The notes under the pieces are model-generated. The model had not been told where the DNA came from and searched no databases. It was given only the letters and a program-made list of their open reading frames with translations. A stretch of DNA of 64,000 bases from assembly GCA_003024175.1 (NCBI GenBank), contig MDYQ01000032.1, positions 109,719 to 173,718 on the forward strand, in the 5' to 3' direction. This document shows positions 1 through 12,045 of this stretch, one piece after another. Position numbers and translations under genes: made by a program. Numbering within the stretch: the stretch's first letter is position 1; every line of letters starts with the position of its first letter. The DNA is from Planoprotostelium fungivorum (lineage: Eukaryota; Evosea; Variosea; Cavosteliida; Cavosteliaceae).

Positions 1-516
1 ATAAAGGTGAAGATCCACTGCGATACAACATCTCCTCACGTCCCCTCAGAAGCAGACCCTCCTCCACAACGGTCCAGGATCTTTCATCGATATCGTGGGG
101 TCCACCACGAACTCCCCGATCGTCGAAGAAGATGAAGCAGTAGACATCGACATCGAAGAGGTATGTGAACAGGTAGAACCGGTGCCACGAGAGTTCTTCT
201 AACTCTGAGATAGGCTGGCGAATGGCTTTCATTCCTCTTGACGAAGAGACCCACGCGAGAGCAGCTCATCGATCGCGGAATACTCAAAGGTGAAGACAAC
301 TCATCCACACGAAGAGATGAGCTCACATCTTCTACAGTGTCACCGCAGAACTGTTCGTCTATTCTGCACGAGAGTATCTGGAGGTTGAGTTTCCAGATGA
401 GATCAGACGCTCTGAAGAAGAAATTGTCCAACCGACCGCCCATACAGACAGTCGAAGGCCTCATGCAGCCCGCCACAAACATTTTACACCGTATCGAACT
501 ACTCCAGAGACGGTAA
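1..516 (+). CDS. RPEL-repeat protein, C-terminal part (5' end outside window)
   Basis: This is the 3' end of a gene that begins before the window. An exon of about 52-160 (acidic, many D/E/I) joins through an 86-nt intron (161-246) to an exon that starts RPTREQLIDRGILK, a close match to the RPEL consensus RPxxxEL...GIL that binds G-actin in MRTF and PHACTR proteins. A second, weaker RPEL-like stretch follows (KLSNRPPIQTVEGL...NIL), ending at a stop at 514-516. The first bases of the window resemble another exon end plus GTGAAG donor. Actin binding is inferred from the motif only. A further in-frame intron at about 285-340 cannot be excluded, and the protein class (PHACTR-like or other) is unknown. 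Confidence 0.55.
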
Positions 517-1599
517 AGACACATGCCAGCCATCATCCAAACGAAGACGTATGAATAGAATGTACTATCACCCCAACGCGTCGTGGAAACGACGAAAAAC
601 GAATAAATCCGAGAGACGTTTCGTGAATCATTGTAGATGGGAGGAAGAATGGAAGTTCGGAGTGTCCGAGGAAATATACGCGAGATGACGCTGCCAGAAC
701 ACGGCACCCGTGAGGGGTTCATAGCATCACCTGCCTTACGAGAAGGCGCGGCACTTGTTCCCCTATTGAACTATAAAAGAAGGAGCTTGTGCTCACAAGA
801 GTAGGTGGAGAAGGGAAGAGGGAGGGATGAGCGGACATATGATCTTCTATAAATGAGCGGTTCTATCTTGATATGGACAGTGATCAATGCAATTGTAATG
901 GAGGGCTCACGCCGTACGATCGGCGAGACACTTCACCGTCGAGACCTTCTAGAGACACACATACATCTGGTTACGAATTCTTCTTCATCGAGTGTGTCAT
1001 CGTGATCGGTCGGCTGTGTTGAGGAAGAAATTTCGAAGATGGTGTATAGATGATGGCGTTGTCTGATTGACGATGTGAACGAGTGGAGGATCGCGACATC
1101 AAGAATTCGACAAGGAAATAGAATGAGAGTAAGGAACTTACAGTACGGTGCAGAGGTGAAGACGTCATCCACGATCTAATCACTTCAAACAGACAGGATT
1201 ATCGTGATTGCGTAAAATCTGATGGTGATCATGGTATCGGCTCACGATCGAGGGAGAGAAGAATCATACGAAATCAATCAGTCGTCGCAGTATCACATGT
1301 GTCGTGAGATCTGATGTTTTTAGAAGTTCAATCATCAGACGAAAGAAACAGACTCGACTTCCAATCTCTGATCGTGATAAGTTCACCGCTTCTACTTCGA
1401 TGCATCATAACCCACTATGTATAGTAACCATCAGAAGATGATTCTCATCAGATCTCACCATCGGGTCTGCGAGCATCTTCAACGGGGAGACTTGGATGAG
1501 AAGGGGCGGAACGCCCAGTCACGTGACTCGAAATTCCTCAACGTCTTTCTGAATCTGCGGTTATAACCGTTAAAACGCGGTAAGCTGAAAAGAAGAGAG
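517..1599. other. intergenic stretch without a convincing gene
   Basis: Short open frames on the minus strand (933-1183 and the antisense of the RPEL exons) have no recognisable family, no splice-consistent extension and low-complexity composition. A TATA-like CTATAAAAG occurs near 770. I see no RNA gene. Confidence 0.4.
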
Positions 1600-2330
1600 G
1601 ATTTACGCAGTTTGAGGTACCGGCAAATCATTTTCGCTCGGCACACAAAGCAGCAACCACAAAGGAAGGCAGCTCTTCAGCTCTTCAGCCACAACAACGA
1701 TGGAACATCATATCGAGGATCTCCTTTGAGACACAAACCGTAACGGTAAACGCACCAGTCCACAAAGAACTCCACAACCACTTCTGATCAAGAGCACATG
1801 GGCTCACCACCTCTTTGGCCTCTCACAGCATCCTTTCGAAAGCCAAACTCTTGACTGCCCCCACCGACTGAGACAAGATCTCCAATGGAATGATCATCAT
1901 ACGGGCTCAACACCTTCAAGAGGACCCTCTTTTGCACGAGAGCAGACAAGAACGTGTCCCCAGCCACCTCCAACGACCCTCTCAAACGACAGTGATCACA
2001 AAGTAGCTTCTGCTCTCCTCTCGAGGATGAACACAGACTGTTGTCCCTGAGTTGGCGATGTGAGGTGACGAGGCTGCTACCAGGAGTCAGACCGACAAAC
2101 GAACGAGAGATGTACGGCCAGTATTGCCTTCGGGCAGAAAACTGTATGTCCTTGGCTCGACCGCACAGAAGATGATACACGAAAGTGTTTGATTCTGGCC
2201 GGAGTGGAGACACCCTTTCGAGGGCCTCTACGAGGAAGGCAGGCGAGTGTCTGACGAGGCTGTGGTGTACGGGGTATGGCCGTACCCAGCCCAGGTAGAG
2301 CATCGGCGTTCCTTCTTCTTTCTCTCATGT
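1600..2330 (-). mobile_element. degenerate repeat element, copy A (inverted relative to copy B)
   Basis: Three blocks match the element at 46135-46716. Block 1, about 1602-1660, matches the reverse complement of the hairpin arm of copy B (GGATTTACGCAGTTTGAGGTA, then CTCGGCACACAAAGCAGCAA). Block 2, about 1960-2117, is the reverse complement of copy B 46310-46470. Block 3, about 2138-2288, matches copy B 46180-46305 but in the SAME orientation, so it is flipped relative to its flanks. Beyond it, 2290-2315 is again the reverse complement of the left edge of copy B. A 171-residue minus-strand open frame (1788-2303) crosses the blocks. It is probably a decayed or rearranged frame rather than a working gene. 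The element class is unknown. Confidence 0.6.
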
Positions 2331-2746
2331 GCATCGAGACGTTCACACGCACGAAGGCTCAACTTTGAATAAATCGAACTGCATCGAATCTGTCTTCTTT
2401 CTTCTCGAGATTGATGATCATCTTTGTCTATGAACATCTCTAGATGATCGACGGATCTTGTGCACACCCTTCTCTCTATCACTGTATGTGATACGACACG
2501 GTTCGATCGGTTTTGCGATTATCATCCTGTGAAGTAGACATTACACGAGCGAAGATAAGACGCTTCCTTGCTCTCAATAACGTGGGTCAGATTTCATGTG
2601 TCAGCCATCTAGGGGGTGCACGTCTGTTGTCTATAATATCTGTTCGATCTTCTGCGATGAGTGCACATGTAAATAGAAGATTTAATCGACATCTCCTTGC
2701 TTCTGTTGCTTGTTGCCGTTCAGCTGATCTGATGTGATCGTCTCAA
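2331..2746. other. intergenic region upstream of the EamA transporter
   Basis: Small open frames here (for example 2513-2737 plus) lack family resemblance or splice continuity. The stretch presumably holds the promoter and 5' UTR of the transporter gene. No clear TATA or other element is seen. Confidence 0.3.
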
Positions 2747-4293
2747 ATGTTCGTGCACTCCATATTTTCTTTTTGTGAAGATGTCATCGCAGAAGGCGGG
2801 ATGAGGACCCCACATGAGGTCGAATCCGCGACAACTGATACCGCAGAGACACAGTCAATAGAGTTAGAGGAATCCATACCTCTGGGAGACGATCGCAAAT
2901 TTCCTATAGAGGATCGCAGAGAGACAGAAACGGTCTACGATGAAGACGAGGGAGTGATGTTAGATGTGGAGGAGATCAAAGGACCTCAAGGACCCCCGGT
3001 GATGGCATACATCTTCTTAGGATTGGCTACCATTTCAGTTTCATCTGCTGCCGTTGTGCTGTTGTTTTTAACAGATGCTCCACCACTCCGTCGATCAGCA
3101 TGGCGTTTAGAGGTGGAAGATGCATCACACAAGGAATTAATTTCCGACTGACGATCATCCTAGATCTTGGTGCTCATCTTATTACCCTTCTTCGTATATT
3201 CCTTCTTCATGATGCCTCGTGATCTGAGAGCACAATGTCTGGAATGGAAGAACATCCTGTTAACCCTCCTCAGTGGTGTTGCACTTGGTAAGTCTCTCAT
3301 CGTCTCTGTGCATCTGAATCGTCTCTAAATCATCGAAGCCCTTCACTTTGCATTTTGGATCGCTTCTCTCGACTGGACGTCGTTGACTCACAGTCTCCTC
3401 TTCGTCACATCCATGCCCATTCTCATCGTCGTCGTTCGTCTCATCGCGAGTCTAAAGTGTGTCTCCATCTCACCTTCGTCGTATCACCTCATCCCCCACA
3501 GATTCATCAACCTCATGCGACCGGCGACCATCCATGAGATCATCGCTGCCGTCTTGGGCTTCGTTGGCATGTCTGTGAGTCACTGCTTCACCCACGCCAA
3601 CTTACGTCCATCAGATCACTATCTTAGATGCCAAGGCAGATAAAGAGGTGACCGTCTATGGTGATGCCGCCGCCCTGGCTGGTGCTCTCCTAGTTTGGAT
3701 ACACATGGAAGCAGGCCGCAGGTTAAGAGCATGGATGCCCCTCTTCATCTACACCTTCCCCGTCACCCTGGTGAGTCCCAAATTCGAAACTTTAAAATGA
3801 CGAATAAAAGGTGGCCACTCTGTGTCTCATCTTGGGATCCATCATCATCGAGGGCTCCCACTTTTTCGACATCTTTGGTTGGCTCGAATCGAAATACATC
3901 TACTACGTCCGTGAGTCATACCACCACCCATAGACACGATTGACCGAGTCAGTGTATCTGGGCTTCGTGCCCGGTCTGTTCGGTCACACCATCTTGAACA
4001 ACGTCGTCAAATTCTTAGACCCCATCATCATCTCTGTCTTCCTCCTGATGGAACCACTCATCGGTTCCGTCCTCGGATATTTCATCGGAGTCTCTCCGGT
4101 TCCGGGAAAATGTGAGTTTGGCGCGTTGTAGAGTGGGCCCTCACAGGGAACAGGGACGTGGGTGGGTGGTGTCATCATTTTGACTTCACTCCTGTGGATC
4201 ATCGTCTCTGGTTCAGAGAATGCGAGGAGAAGTATATCGAGCAGATGGGACTACGTACGTAACCGAGCGATAGAGAGATGGAGGAATAAATGA
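2747..4293 (+). CDS. EamA/DMT-family multi-pass transporter
   Basis: The spliced product is a drug/metabolite-transporter (EamA) protein of about ten membrane segments with an acidic N-terminal cytosolic tail. Reading-frame continuity supports exons joined at about 3112/3232, 3292/3340, 3571/3611, 3770/3813, 3909/3951 and 4110/4159. Diagnostic segments are GLATISVSSAAVVLLFL (TM1), LLTLLSGVAL-ALHFAFWIASLDWTS (typical EamA TM2-3), PILIVVVRLIAS, VLGFVGM and a last TM, WTWVGGVIILTSLLWIIVSG. A short basic tail ends at the stop. The start is either ATG 2747 or the in-frame ATG 2801 (MRTPHEVE), which better fits a short acidic tail. The intron at 4111-4158 carries the CGTTGTAGA motif. Substrate cannot be predicted; purine, nucleotide-sugar and amino-acid carriers all belong to this superfamily. 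Confidence 0.8.
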
Positions 4294-4494
4294 GGTGGAG
4301 ATTCTGTGGGACTTACGTATGTCAGTGATGGAGAATTCGGAACAAATTTTATGGATAATGGGTGATGGTCAAATCGGGGCGTCTCGTGAGTTGGGCGAGA
4401 GTGAGCGGGTGGCAAGGACCATCAATGTACATGTGCTTCCATCCTCTCGAGAAGGTGACGAAATTCTCATCTGATCGCACGATCAGCAAATCGA
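4294..4494. other. tail-to-tail spacer
   Basis: About 200 bp separate the stop codons of the EamA transporter (plus) and the LRR gene (minus). It serves as 3' UTR for both and contains no other feature I can support. Confidence 0.4.
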
Positions 4495-5637
4495 TCACAC
4501 GATCGCGATCACGTCGATGATCGCGACTTTCATCATCGACGTACCCAGCCTCGGAAATTGGCTCAACAGATTGGAATGGATTCGAAGCTCTTCCAGAGCC
4601 AGAAGAGGATTCAATGAGACTGCATCGACCTCACAATAGACGAGAGTCAACTTGGTCAGCGTCGGAGGCAGGCAATCCACCTATTTCCTCCTCAGCTCAT
4701 GAGTTGCTCTCAGAGTCTGTACCTCGTATTGGGACAGGGTCTTGTGGCTGATGTACAAGTGTTTCAAATGTTTGGGCCAAGCTCTCACGTCTCTGACTGT
4801 ACCGCTGATGTACAGCTCCTCTAGGTGGAGGGATTTCCCAAGAAATTTCTCGCCGACTTTTCCGTGTTATTTCTCGTTCTGAGAACGATATTTTTACCTT
4901 CTAAGTGGCAGCCACGAATTGATAAGGCCAAGAGATTTTCCGGCAATTCTTCCGGTACACCCGCTCGGTCCATTTTGAGTCGTTGTAGATGACTGAGACG
5001 GTGTAAGGAATTCCCCACTGCCCCGTTGTAGTCCGTCAGATCGAGAGCCTGATGAAATGAATGGATCGTCTCCGTGATGAGCTCACGGTCAGGGTGGTGG
5101 GCAGGTGGACGAGGAAGCCTGGAGGCAAAGTGGCGCCACACAAGGAGAGACGCTTCAAATTAGAGTGACGAAAGATATCGTAAGAAGAAGGTGTCGTGTC
5201 GTTGTCCATCATGCCTGACGAGCGATCAACTTTCTGATGAACATCGATGTGGTGACGATCACCTGATAGATCGAGAGATTCAAGTGAGCTGGGAAGGAGT
5301 TGTAAGAAGGAACATTTCATTTTGGGACAATTGGCCAGATTCAGATCCCTGTGTGATTCAGCTCACTTTGGATGGTGCAATGCAATCACCTCAGACCTGA
5401 CGGTAATCGGCGGAGCATGCTCTCCCCCACGTGTTGGAATCGACTCAAACTGATCTTTTGGAGGAATAGAGGCAAGTGCCTCAAGTCCATTTCGAATGCG
5501 GTTCTGATGAAGATGAGGCGTAATGCGATTGATTGTGTGGGATCGATCACCTGCCGATAGCGGGGCAATTTCTGACAACAATTTGCTCCAATTGTGGAGG
5601 GAGACATCGATAGATGCGTCCCGTTGCATATAGGCAA
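4495..5637 (-). CDS. leucine-rich-repeat protein (FNIP-like LP-type repeats)
   Basis: Six exons with introns of 38-48 nt read through in frame. The product is a run of short LRR units of the pattern LPxxLxxLxLxxC: LRRLPSGLRDLNLANCPKM, LPSSLESLDLS, SNLKRLSLCGATLPPG, LSHLQRLKMDRAGVPEELPENL, LHLEELYISG, WPKHLKHLYISHKTL and LPPTLTKLTLVYCEV. Such LP-anchored repeats are typical of amoebozoan FNIP/LRR proteins. There is no signal peptide, kinase or F-box visible in the portion seen. The start shown (MPICNGTH) is the most upstream Met of the first exon; a further 5' exon is possible. It is probably a protein-interaction scaffold; partner unknown. Confidence 0.65.
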
Positions 5638-6708
5638 TCCGTTAAGATGAGTTGTCTGAGACCACTGAACCTTCTACAGAATGCAATGATGATATCATCT
5701 TGGTTCAGTCTTGTGTAATGTCAGTCCTTCAATGTTGCCATCTTGGTGTGTACCTGACACGCAGATTCAATTCGGAGCAAGTGAGAAGAGAGCAGATGAA
5801 GGACCAGTTTCTACAGACGATGGCAACGTTCAGCTGATCTTCCACGCTGGGGATCCAACTGAAGATGTAACTCCACATCTTCACTTGTCAGAAGATATCA
5901 CATTATCCTCCTTACCTCTACGGGAAGTGCTGGCGTCGGCTGATAAACTCCGTCGTGAAGAAGCGCATCTTTATCGATGTCCATCCAGTCCAGGTTTCCG
6001 TCGCCCATGATTACATCCTCCTGATTCGTAGTGGAGATACACATGTTGCTGTCTTCTTCCATTTATGAGGTGTTATATTCTCTTCCTTTCGAAGAGGCCG
6101 ATTGATTGTTCTGTGTCAAAATGACAACATTCCTCTACACCGCGCTTTCTTTGAACGCCAGACACCAACTCGATCTTTCTCAGGATATACATCTATAACA
6201 CGTAACGCATTTGATGAAGAGGAGGAGCACTTTCTTGAAGAGGGTGAAGCGCTGCGACCTCCCACATTTCACACGAACACATGTCATGGGATGATGTCCA
6301 CCCCGAACGATCTAACAAGAATCAAATGCGTCAAAATCTTGATGTCATCGCGTCCCGTCTGCAGGGCAGGGCGTGAAGATCGTTGTCTATATCACACGAT
6401 ACTATGATAATGTTTTTCCATCCTATGGAACAGGACGCCCCCTTCTATCTCCATCCACACTAGACATCATCATCATGAGGCCACGTCGGCAGCTTCCCTC
6501 TCTTCCCTTGCTAGTGGATGATTCACCACGGCCGCTTCTCAACGGATTCCCTTTGATTCTATACGAGTTCCAGGAACTTGCGGAAATTGACGAGAAAATG
6601 GGTTCGCCCGCTCTTCGGAGAAGAGGGAAAACTGGGAGAACAAGAAAACAAAAGCATCGACACCATCCCATCGAGAGGTACATAGAGCCCTCCATTGAAT
6701 ATATATAC
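5638..6708. other. gene-poor interval with a possible small plus-strand gene
   Basis: An acidic open frame at 5755-6010 (after a CACGCAG acceptor) reads IQFGASEKRADEGP...HLYRCPSSPGFRRP and could be an exon, but I cannot find a consistent start or neighbours. Other frames (6102-6407, 6373-6993 upstream part) look like noise. The last part, near 6700, has ATATATATACATG, giving an AT-rich start context for the phosphatase gene. Confidence 0.3.
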
Positions 6709-8029
6709 ATGAGTACAGCGACGGACACAGTCAATACAACGGAGGTCACATTGCCACGACCTTTAGCTGCTCCTCGTTCGGTACTATCACCCCTCTTTGG
6801 ACTATTTCTCGTCGCTCAGACACAGAATATATTTTCGAGCAAGTCCAGTCAGGAGGTGGAGAACATGGCCAACGTACCCGAAGCAACTATGGAGGACGCA
6901 GATTCTTCAGACATGTTCGAGAATGAGGCACCTGATACCACCCCCGATACGATAAATACAGTTCAGCCCACAAGCGTAAGCCCATCGATTTAATTAACAG
7001 TGTTTGAATCACAATCTCATTTACGTCAGGACGGTTCGGAGACGGCCGATAGTGTAGGACGTTCGAACACCCAATCACAACCACCCCAAAAATACATTTT
7101 TCAATCGGGAGCCAGTGCAATCGCTCACCCCAACAAACAAGACAAAGGAGGAGAGGACGCCTATTTCATCTGCCCGAGCGCCTTCGGCGTCGCCGATGGT
7201 GAGTCATTCAATCACCGTCCCTCTTTTTGGCATGCGAACCCAGACCAAAAGTCCCACGAAAAAAATAATATGGATCTCCGATAATCTTATCTCTTCGTGG
7301 GCCTCCATGATGAAGGGCATGCGCTCCTCTATACGATACTCACCTCTTCCAGGTGTCGGTGGTTGGAATGAGATCGGCATCGATCCTTCTCTCTACTCCC
7401 GTAAATTGATGGAAGGTGCACAACTGTCCGTCATGAACGAGCCACCACAGACTCCCCCCGTCGTCACCCTGCGGAACGCTTACGATCATGTGACCTACCA
7501 CAACATCATCGGCTCCACCACCGCCTGCATCGTCAAATTAGAGGGAGACAACCTCAGAGCGGCCAACTTGGGAGACAGTGGATTCCTCATCGTCAGAAAT
7601 GGTCAAGTCATCTACCGAACAAAAGAGCAGCAGTTCTCTTTCAATTTTCCATACCAGATCGGTACCAACAGCGACTGCCTGCCTGAATCACACGCAGAGG
7701 ACATCACCCTCCAGATCCAGCCCAACGATATCGTCGTAGCCGGTGAGCATCTACAACGTTGTAGATCGTAACTAAAATCATCAGGCTCGGACGGATTATT
7801 TGACAATTTGTACGACCAAGAGATCGTGGAGATACTTCGAAACTGCACGGATGATGCTCAGGAGGCAGCAGAGAAGATAGCACACATGGCATGCAAGATG
7901 TCGAGGGAGTGGACGAGACTGTCTCCCTTTGCAAAACAAGCTCACAACCACGGTTTGATCTTTGTATATGGAGGAAAAGTGGACGACATTACCGTTGTGG
8001 TGGGAATCGTGAAGGAGAACTCCACGTGA
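6709..8029 (+). CDS. PPTC7-type PP2C (PPM) protein phosphatase
   Basis: Four exons encode a metal-dependent Ser/Thr phosphatase of the small PPTC7/Ptc7 class. Motifs in order are GGEDAYF, FGVADGVGGWNEIGIDPSLYS (the first metal-binding Asp), HNIIGSTTACIV, AANLGDSGFLIVR, GSDGLFDNLYD and DDITVVVGIV. This class acts in or on mitochondria and controls coenzyme Q and mitophagy proteins in yeast and animals; the same role here is inferred. The N-terminal 90 residues before the catalytic core are Ser/Thr/acidic and poorly conserved. Introns lie at 6976-7028, 7199-7352 (long) and 7742-7785. The last contains a perfect TCTACAACGTTGTAGA palindrome. The start is ATG 6709; an upstream in-frame Met at 6373 would add an unlikely extension. 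Confidence 0.85.
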
Positions 8030-8428
8030 TGATGATGATGATGAACATCAATCGGGGGGTGGAGGCAATGCATCGAAACGGAATTTGGTGTAGAAAGTGT
8101 TTTCGAATAAACCTTCTTCCTAATGTCCTTCTTCTATCAAATGTGTTGGGGTGAAGAAGTTGCTTCTTCTGTGATGCAGGCGGGTGATGTCTACGTGTTA
8201 GCTTATTCTTTTGGGAGCCAGATGAAGAGAACTGAGGTTGGCAGCTTCATTTGAGGAATATACTTGGAATAGAGTCGATGTCTCTGGTGTAGCTGTCAGA
8301 GGTGGTAATTGGGGTGAGAAGACAAAGATACTCCACGAACAATAAAATCACTAAATTGGTTCACCGTTTTTTTGTTTCAATTTCGCATCGACGACATTAT
8401 TTCGAGCACACCACCACATCCAACGACA
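8030..8428. other. spacer with a short ATG microsatellite
   Basis: About 400 bp between the phosphatase and the next gene. It has a (GATGAT)-type run at 8029-8045 straddling the stop and AT-rich sequence (AATAAAATCACTAAATT) before the next start, which may include a polyadenylation signal (AATAAA at 8341). No gene is seen. Confidence 0.35.
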
Positions 8429-10265
8429 ATGGAAGATCCAATTGAACCACAGACCATCTTAGGCAAAGAATTACAAGAGGTAGTCAAGCAGAGAAGATTG
8501 TCGATGGTACGTAATATGAGTCATCTCACCTATACACATCAATTCGAAATGCACCTGATCGTCATCTTTCGATATGACTCCAGCGTATGCACGAGATGTA
8601 TGATTGTGACGTCACCTGAATGTACTCCAGACAGAGAACACACAGAAAGTAGAAGAGCCCTCTATAACGAAAGCAGTATCAGTCAAAGATAGTCACATTC
8701 CAATCAAGCCCGTCGATGGCAGCAATGGACATCACGATAATGCAAACACCTCACAAGTGAGTGATCAAACGAACTCACAGAGATCTGATTCACTTCAACA
8801 GGCAGAACAGGAGAGACTATTAGATAGAAAAAAAGAGATCGAAGAATTGGTCCAAGAGAAGGTTCGTAATGCAGCTCTCGAGCACGCGATGCACGCCAAT
8901 AACGCTCGTATTGTGGAGGTGAGCTCGTCTTTGTATGATCTGCAACGTAAATGAGATGATAATGATACCATCTCAGTTGGCCGATGAAGTAAAGACGTGG
9001 AAATCTCAAGTGGAAACGTTAGAGAAAGAGACGGCCAAGTATCGTGATCTGAGAGACAACATGAACGAGGCATTCATCTCGAAGGTGATCGAGCGTAGTC
9101 CCTTCCTGCACGTCTGAACGCCATCAGCACAAGATGGAAGAACAATTGAAAGAGAAAGAAGAACAGATCAAGCGATTAGAGGAGGAATTGTTCGAGGAGA
9201 GGCTGTCATCGCAGAGGTAGATTCCATCCTACTCATTCAAGCTCTCAACTGTAACAGAGAGAGTGAAGGAGAATTGATGCAGACTCAAAAGCTCTTGTCA
9301 CTCCGTGAGGCCGAACTTACGGTGGCCAAAGCATCCCTCGATCAGGTGCGCGATCAGTCACCATTTTATTTCAATTTATTTCGACTCATTTGGGACAGGT
9401 CAAGAAGGTGATGGCGGACATCACGGCTCAAACGTCCACGAACATCAGGGAGATGGACCAGAAGGTAAGTTGACTGTAAAATTCTGAGAAAGAGAATGAA
9501 ATTTCACAGATATCTGCCGCTCGCAGAGATGCAGATGAAGCGAGGAAGCAGAAGAAGGATATGGAACGATCTCTGAAAAAGCAGAGGATGGAAGAGAGAA
9601 CTCAGGAGCAGTTCGACGTGAGTTGATCGTTGTAGATCGTACGTAACTGGAATCCAGGAACTGAAGAGACAGTTGGACGAAACTCGATCGTCACTTCAAG
9701 AAGCGAATCGCAGGAATAAGACATTAGACAACAAGTGAGATGTCGATCATCCACATCGCGATCATGCACGATCGTGATGCACGATCATCATGATGCTGAA
9801 ACACGTGCCAGAATCGTGCAGCTGAAGAAAGACTTGGCTTCGAAAGACCAATCGGTGGAGAGCATGAGGAAACAGATTGACGAGACGAAGCAGAACGAAT
9901 TCAAGATCAAGATCACAGAGTCCAACGCTGCAAACAATCTCAAAGAGATCAACAACCTGAGGAGAGAGGTGATCATCGACATCGCATTGTGGATGATGAT
10001 GGACGTGGTAGGTGTCCGAATTGCAGGCACAGAAGCTGGATGCTGAGAAAGAAGCGGAGAAGAGATTAACAGCTCTGAAGAACAAAATGGAGAAGGACAA
10101 TGCCGCCGCTCTGAGAAGAGCGGCACGACAGGGGTGAGACACCATCTGCATCATCATGGACTAAAGAACTCGCACAGACACTCTTGGTCCGTTCGAGTAC
10201 TGTCTATCTTGGTCGCTCTCCTGACCCTATTCATATACACTCAGAGTCGGGGCTTAGGAAAATAA
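8429..10265 (+). CDS. tail-anchored coiled-coil protein (golgin-like)
   Basis: Eleven short exons read through without a stop. The N-terminus is polar (MEDPIEPQTILGKELQEVV). From about residue 75 the whole protein is heptad-rich coiled coil (QQAEQERLLDRKKEIEELVQ, LKEKEEQIKRLEEELFEE, ELKRQLDETRSSLQEAN). The final exon encodes one hydrophobic segment, SWSVRVLSILVALLTLFIY, followed by only TQSRGLGK, so the protein should be C-tail-anchored in the ER, Golgi or another membrane. That layout matches golgins and similar tethers; no named family is recognised. Introns are 40-75 nt; the one at about 9620-9659 carries CGTTGTAGATC. The stop at 10263-10265 is followed directly by an AATAAAAT poly(A)-like signal that overlaps it. 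Confidence 0.65.
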
Positions 10266-10531
10266 AATCGGACCGACGACATCATCTTCTCATCTGCATT
10301 CTTTCAACAAAAGACATCGAATCTCGCAGACGTTCTCACGATGGAATCGATAGAAGTTCTTTCATCGAACATGATCGCATCACGAATCACAGATGACACG
10401 GGAAACGAAATCTTCCGGATACACCGTTCATCCACTACTATGCGAAATCTCACGTGGTGGACTTTTGATTAGCCTCAGAGAGGCCTCATAATCACACAAC
10501 CACCACACACAACACCAACGAACGTTAAAAC

Positions 10532-11417
10532 ATGCCTTTCACTCAGAAGATCAAGTCCACCTTTGTCGATGACAATGGAAACAGAAAGCACTTCTTGAAG
10601 CGACACAGAGTGCCTCAGGCCCCACCCGCCCCTGCCGCTCCTCTATCAGCCTCTACCTTTACCTCCGAGCCACTCACCACACAGAGCCTCACCCAGCAGA
10701 AGGACCTCCTTCAGCCCGTAGAGCCCGTGACCGCTGTTGAGAGGGAAACTCTCATGGTAGAGCCTGCTGTCGTCCTCCCTGCCAACGATGTCTCCGTCTC
10801 CATCCTGTCGAAAGAACCCGTCGCATTCGAGCGCATCGAGAAGGCTGTCGTCATCCAGGAGAGGTTTCACCCCATGGAAAAGGAAGAGATCCAGCCCATC
10901 ATCTACAGAGAGAGAGAGCAACTCGATGTGAGACAGATCACACAGATGTTACACGAGACCGAGATCCGCCCCACCATCCTCGAGCAGAGAGAGCTGGCAG
11001 CTGAGACACGTGCACCCATCGTAGAGAGAGCGACACCCATCGCAGAGAACATCGTCCTTGCCTCCACAGTCACAGACGATGTCCAGAGATCGACCGTCAT
11101 CCACGCCCCCATCGTAGAGGAATTGTGAGTTCATCATCACACCTCACAAGTCGTCTAATCGAGATGATAGGATCAAGAAGACAGTCATTGAAGAAATCCA
11201 GCCCGTCTTAGAGAGAGACATCTTCGCCCCTACAGTCATCCGCAACACTCAACCCATCTACGAGAAGATCGTAGAGGCCCCCGTCCTCTACCGTGAAGTT
11301 ATGCAAGTCAGAGAGTTAGGCACGAGACACATGTCCAACTCAGTCCTCATGATGGAGAAGGAGGTCGCCACCAGCCCTTCCCTACTCGGAAAGGCAGCCG
11401 CATCGCGTGCCCTCTAA
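10532..11417 (+). CDS. repetitive acidic/basic 'RE..' protein, unknown function
   Basis: Two exons (intron 11125-11170) encode about 279 residues. After a short basic start (MPFTQKIKSTFVDDNGNRKH) and a Pro/Ala segment, the chain consists of imperfect units built on 'P-(I/V)-hydrophobic-x-R/K-E': EIQPIIYREREQLDVRQ, EIRPTILEQRELAAE, RAPIVERATPIAENI, EIQPVLERDIFAPTV and VEAPVLYREVMQVREL. It has no TM, signal peptide or cysteine pattern. Similar Q-P-V-x-x-R-E repeat proteins occur in fungi and protists with no settled function. Codons are strongly biased to C-ending forms (ATC, GCC, CTC), suggesting high expression. Function is not assigned. Confidence 0.7.
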
Positions 11418-11528
11418 ACCGCTCGCGATGGAGCCATAAACAATATTTATTCTCACCACTCTATATGATTCTCTTATTCGTCCTCTCTCGTCTAACTGCT
11501 TACACCCTTCCATCGTCTACCATGCGTG

Positions 11529-12045
11529 CATGACCTGGCCGTTCTGGGTCACAAAGACGCCCAAAGACGTTGCTGATGCGTCCCAAGTTCTATTATTAAA
11601 AGGGCTATCCTCCAGTGTTCCCTGTCTGTTACCAAGCACAAGATGTTTTTACCCGGGCTGAGAGCCTCCAAACGCTGGACGACATCGAAATTCCCCTTAG
11701 TGCTCCTGTGGCTGCGTACGCAAAATTGGGCTGGACAACACCTCACATCTGAGAGGGAACATGAAGAAGCTGGCGAGCTCACCCACATCACATCCGTTGA
11801 ATGTCTTAACGACAACGTCACCGAGCATGACGGTCGATCATATCGCCCGAAAGAAGAGGGCGCTGTTGGCATTGAAGAGCCATCATAAGAGATGTGCACC
11901 TCTCTTGTCTATGACATTCCTGCACCAGTACAGGAGTGACCCAGAACTACCACCGACAGAGATAGAAAGCATTCCAATACGAAATACGAATGGAGAACCA
12001 CTATTGAAGCTCATCGAGCTAACGGAAGAGCTGAAGACTCGATAG
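11529..12045 (+). CDS. possible small gene, unknown product
   Basis: A frame starting MTWPFWVTKTPKDVADASQ, a frame with DVFTRAESLQTLDDIEIPL and a frame ending VDHIARKKRALLALKSHHKRCAPLL...LIELTEELKTR look protein-like and can be joined in principle. The last two join through an intron of about 56 nt ending near 11755; the first junction is unresolved. No family is recognised. It could also be two tiny genes or non-coding. Confidence 0.3.

Noticed and set aside
1788-2303. 171-codon minus-strand frame as a functional gene
   Set aside because: It crosses a block that is inverted relative to the other copy, and the homologous frame in copy B is broken; most likely element debris.
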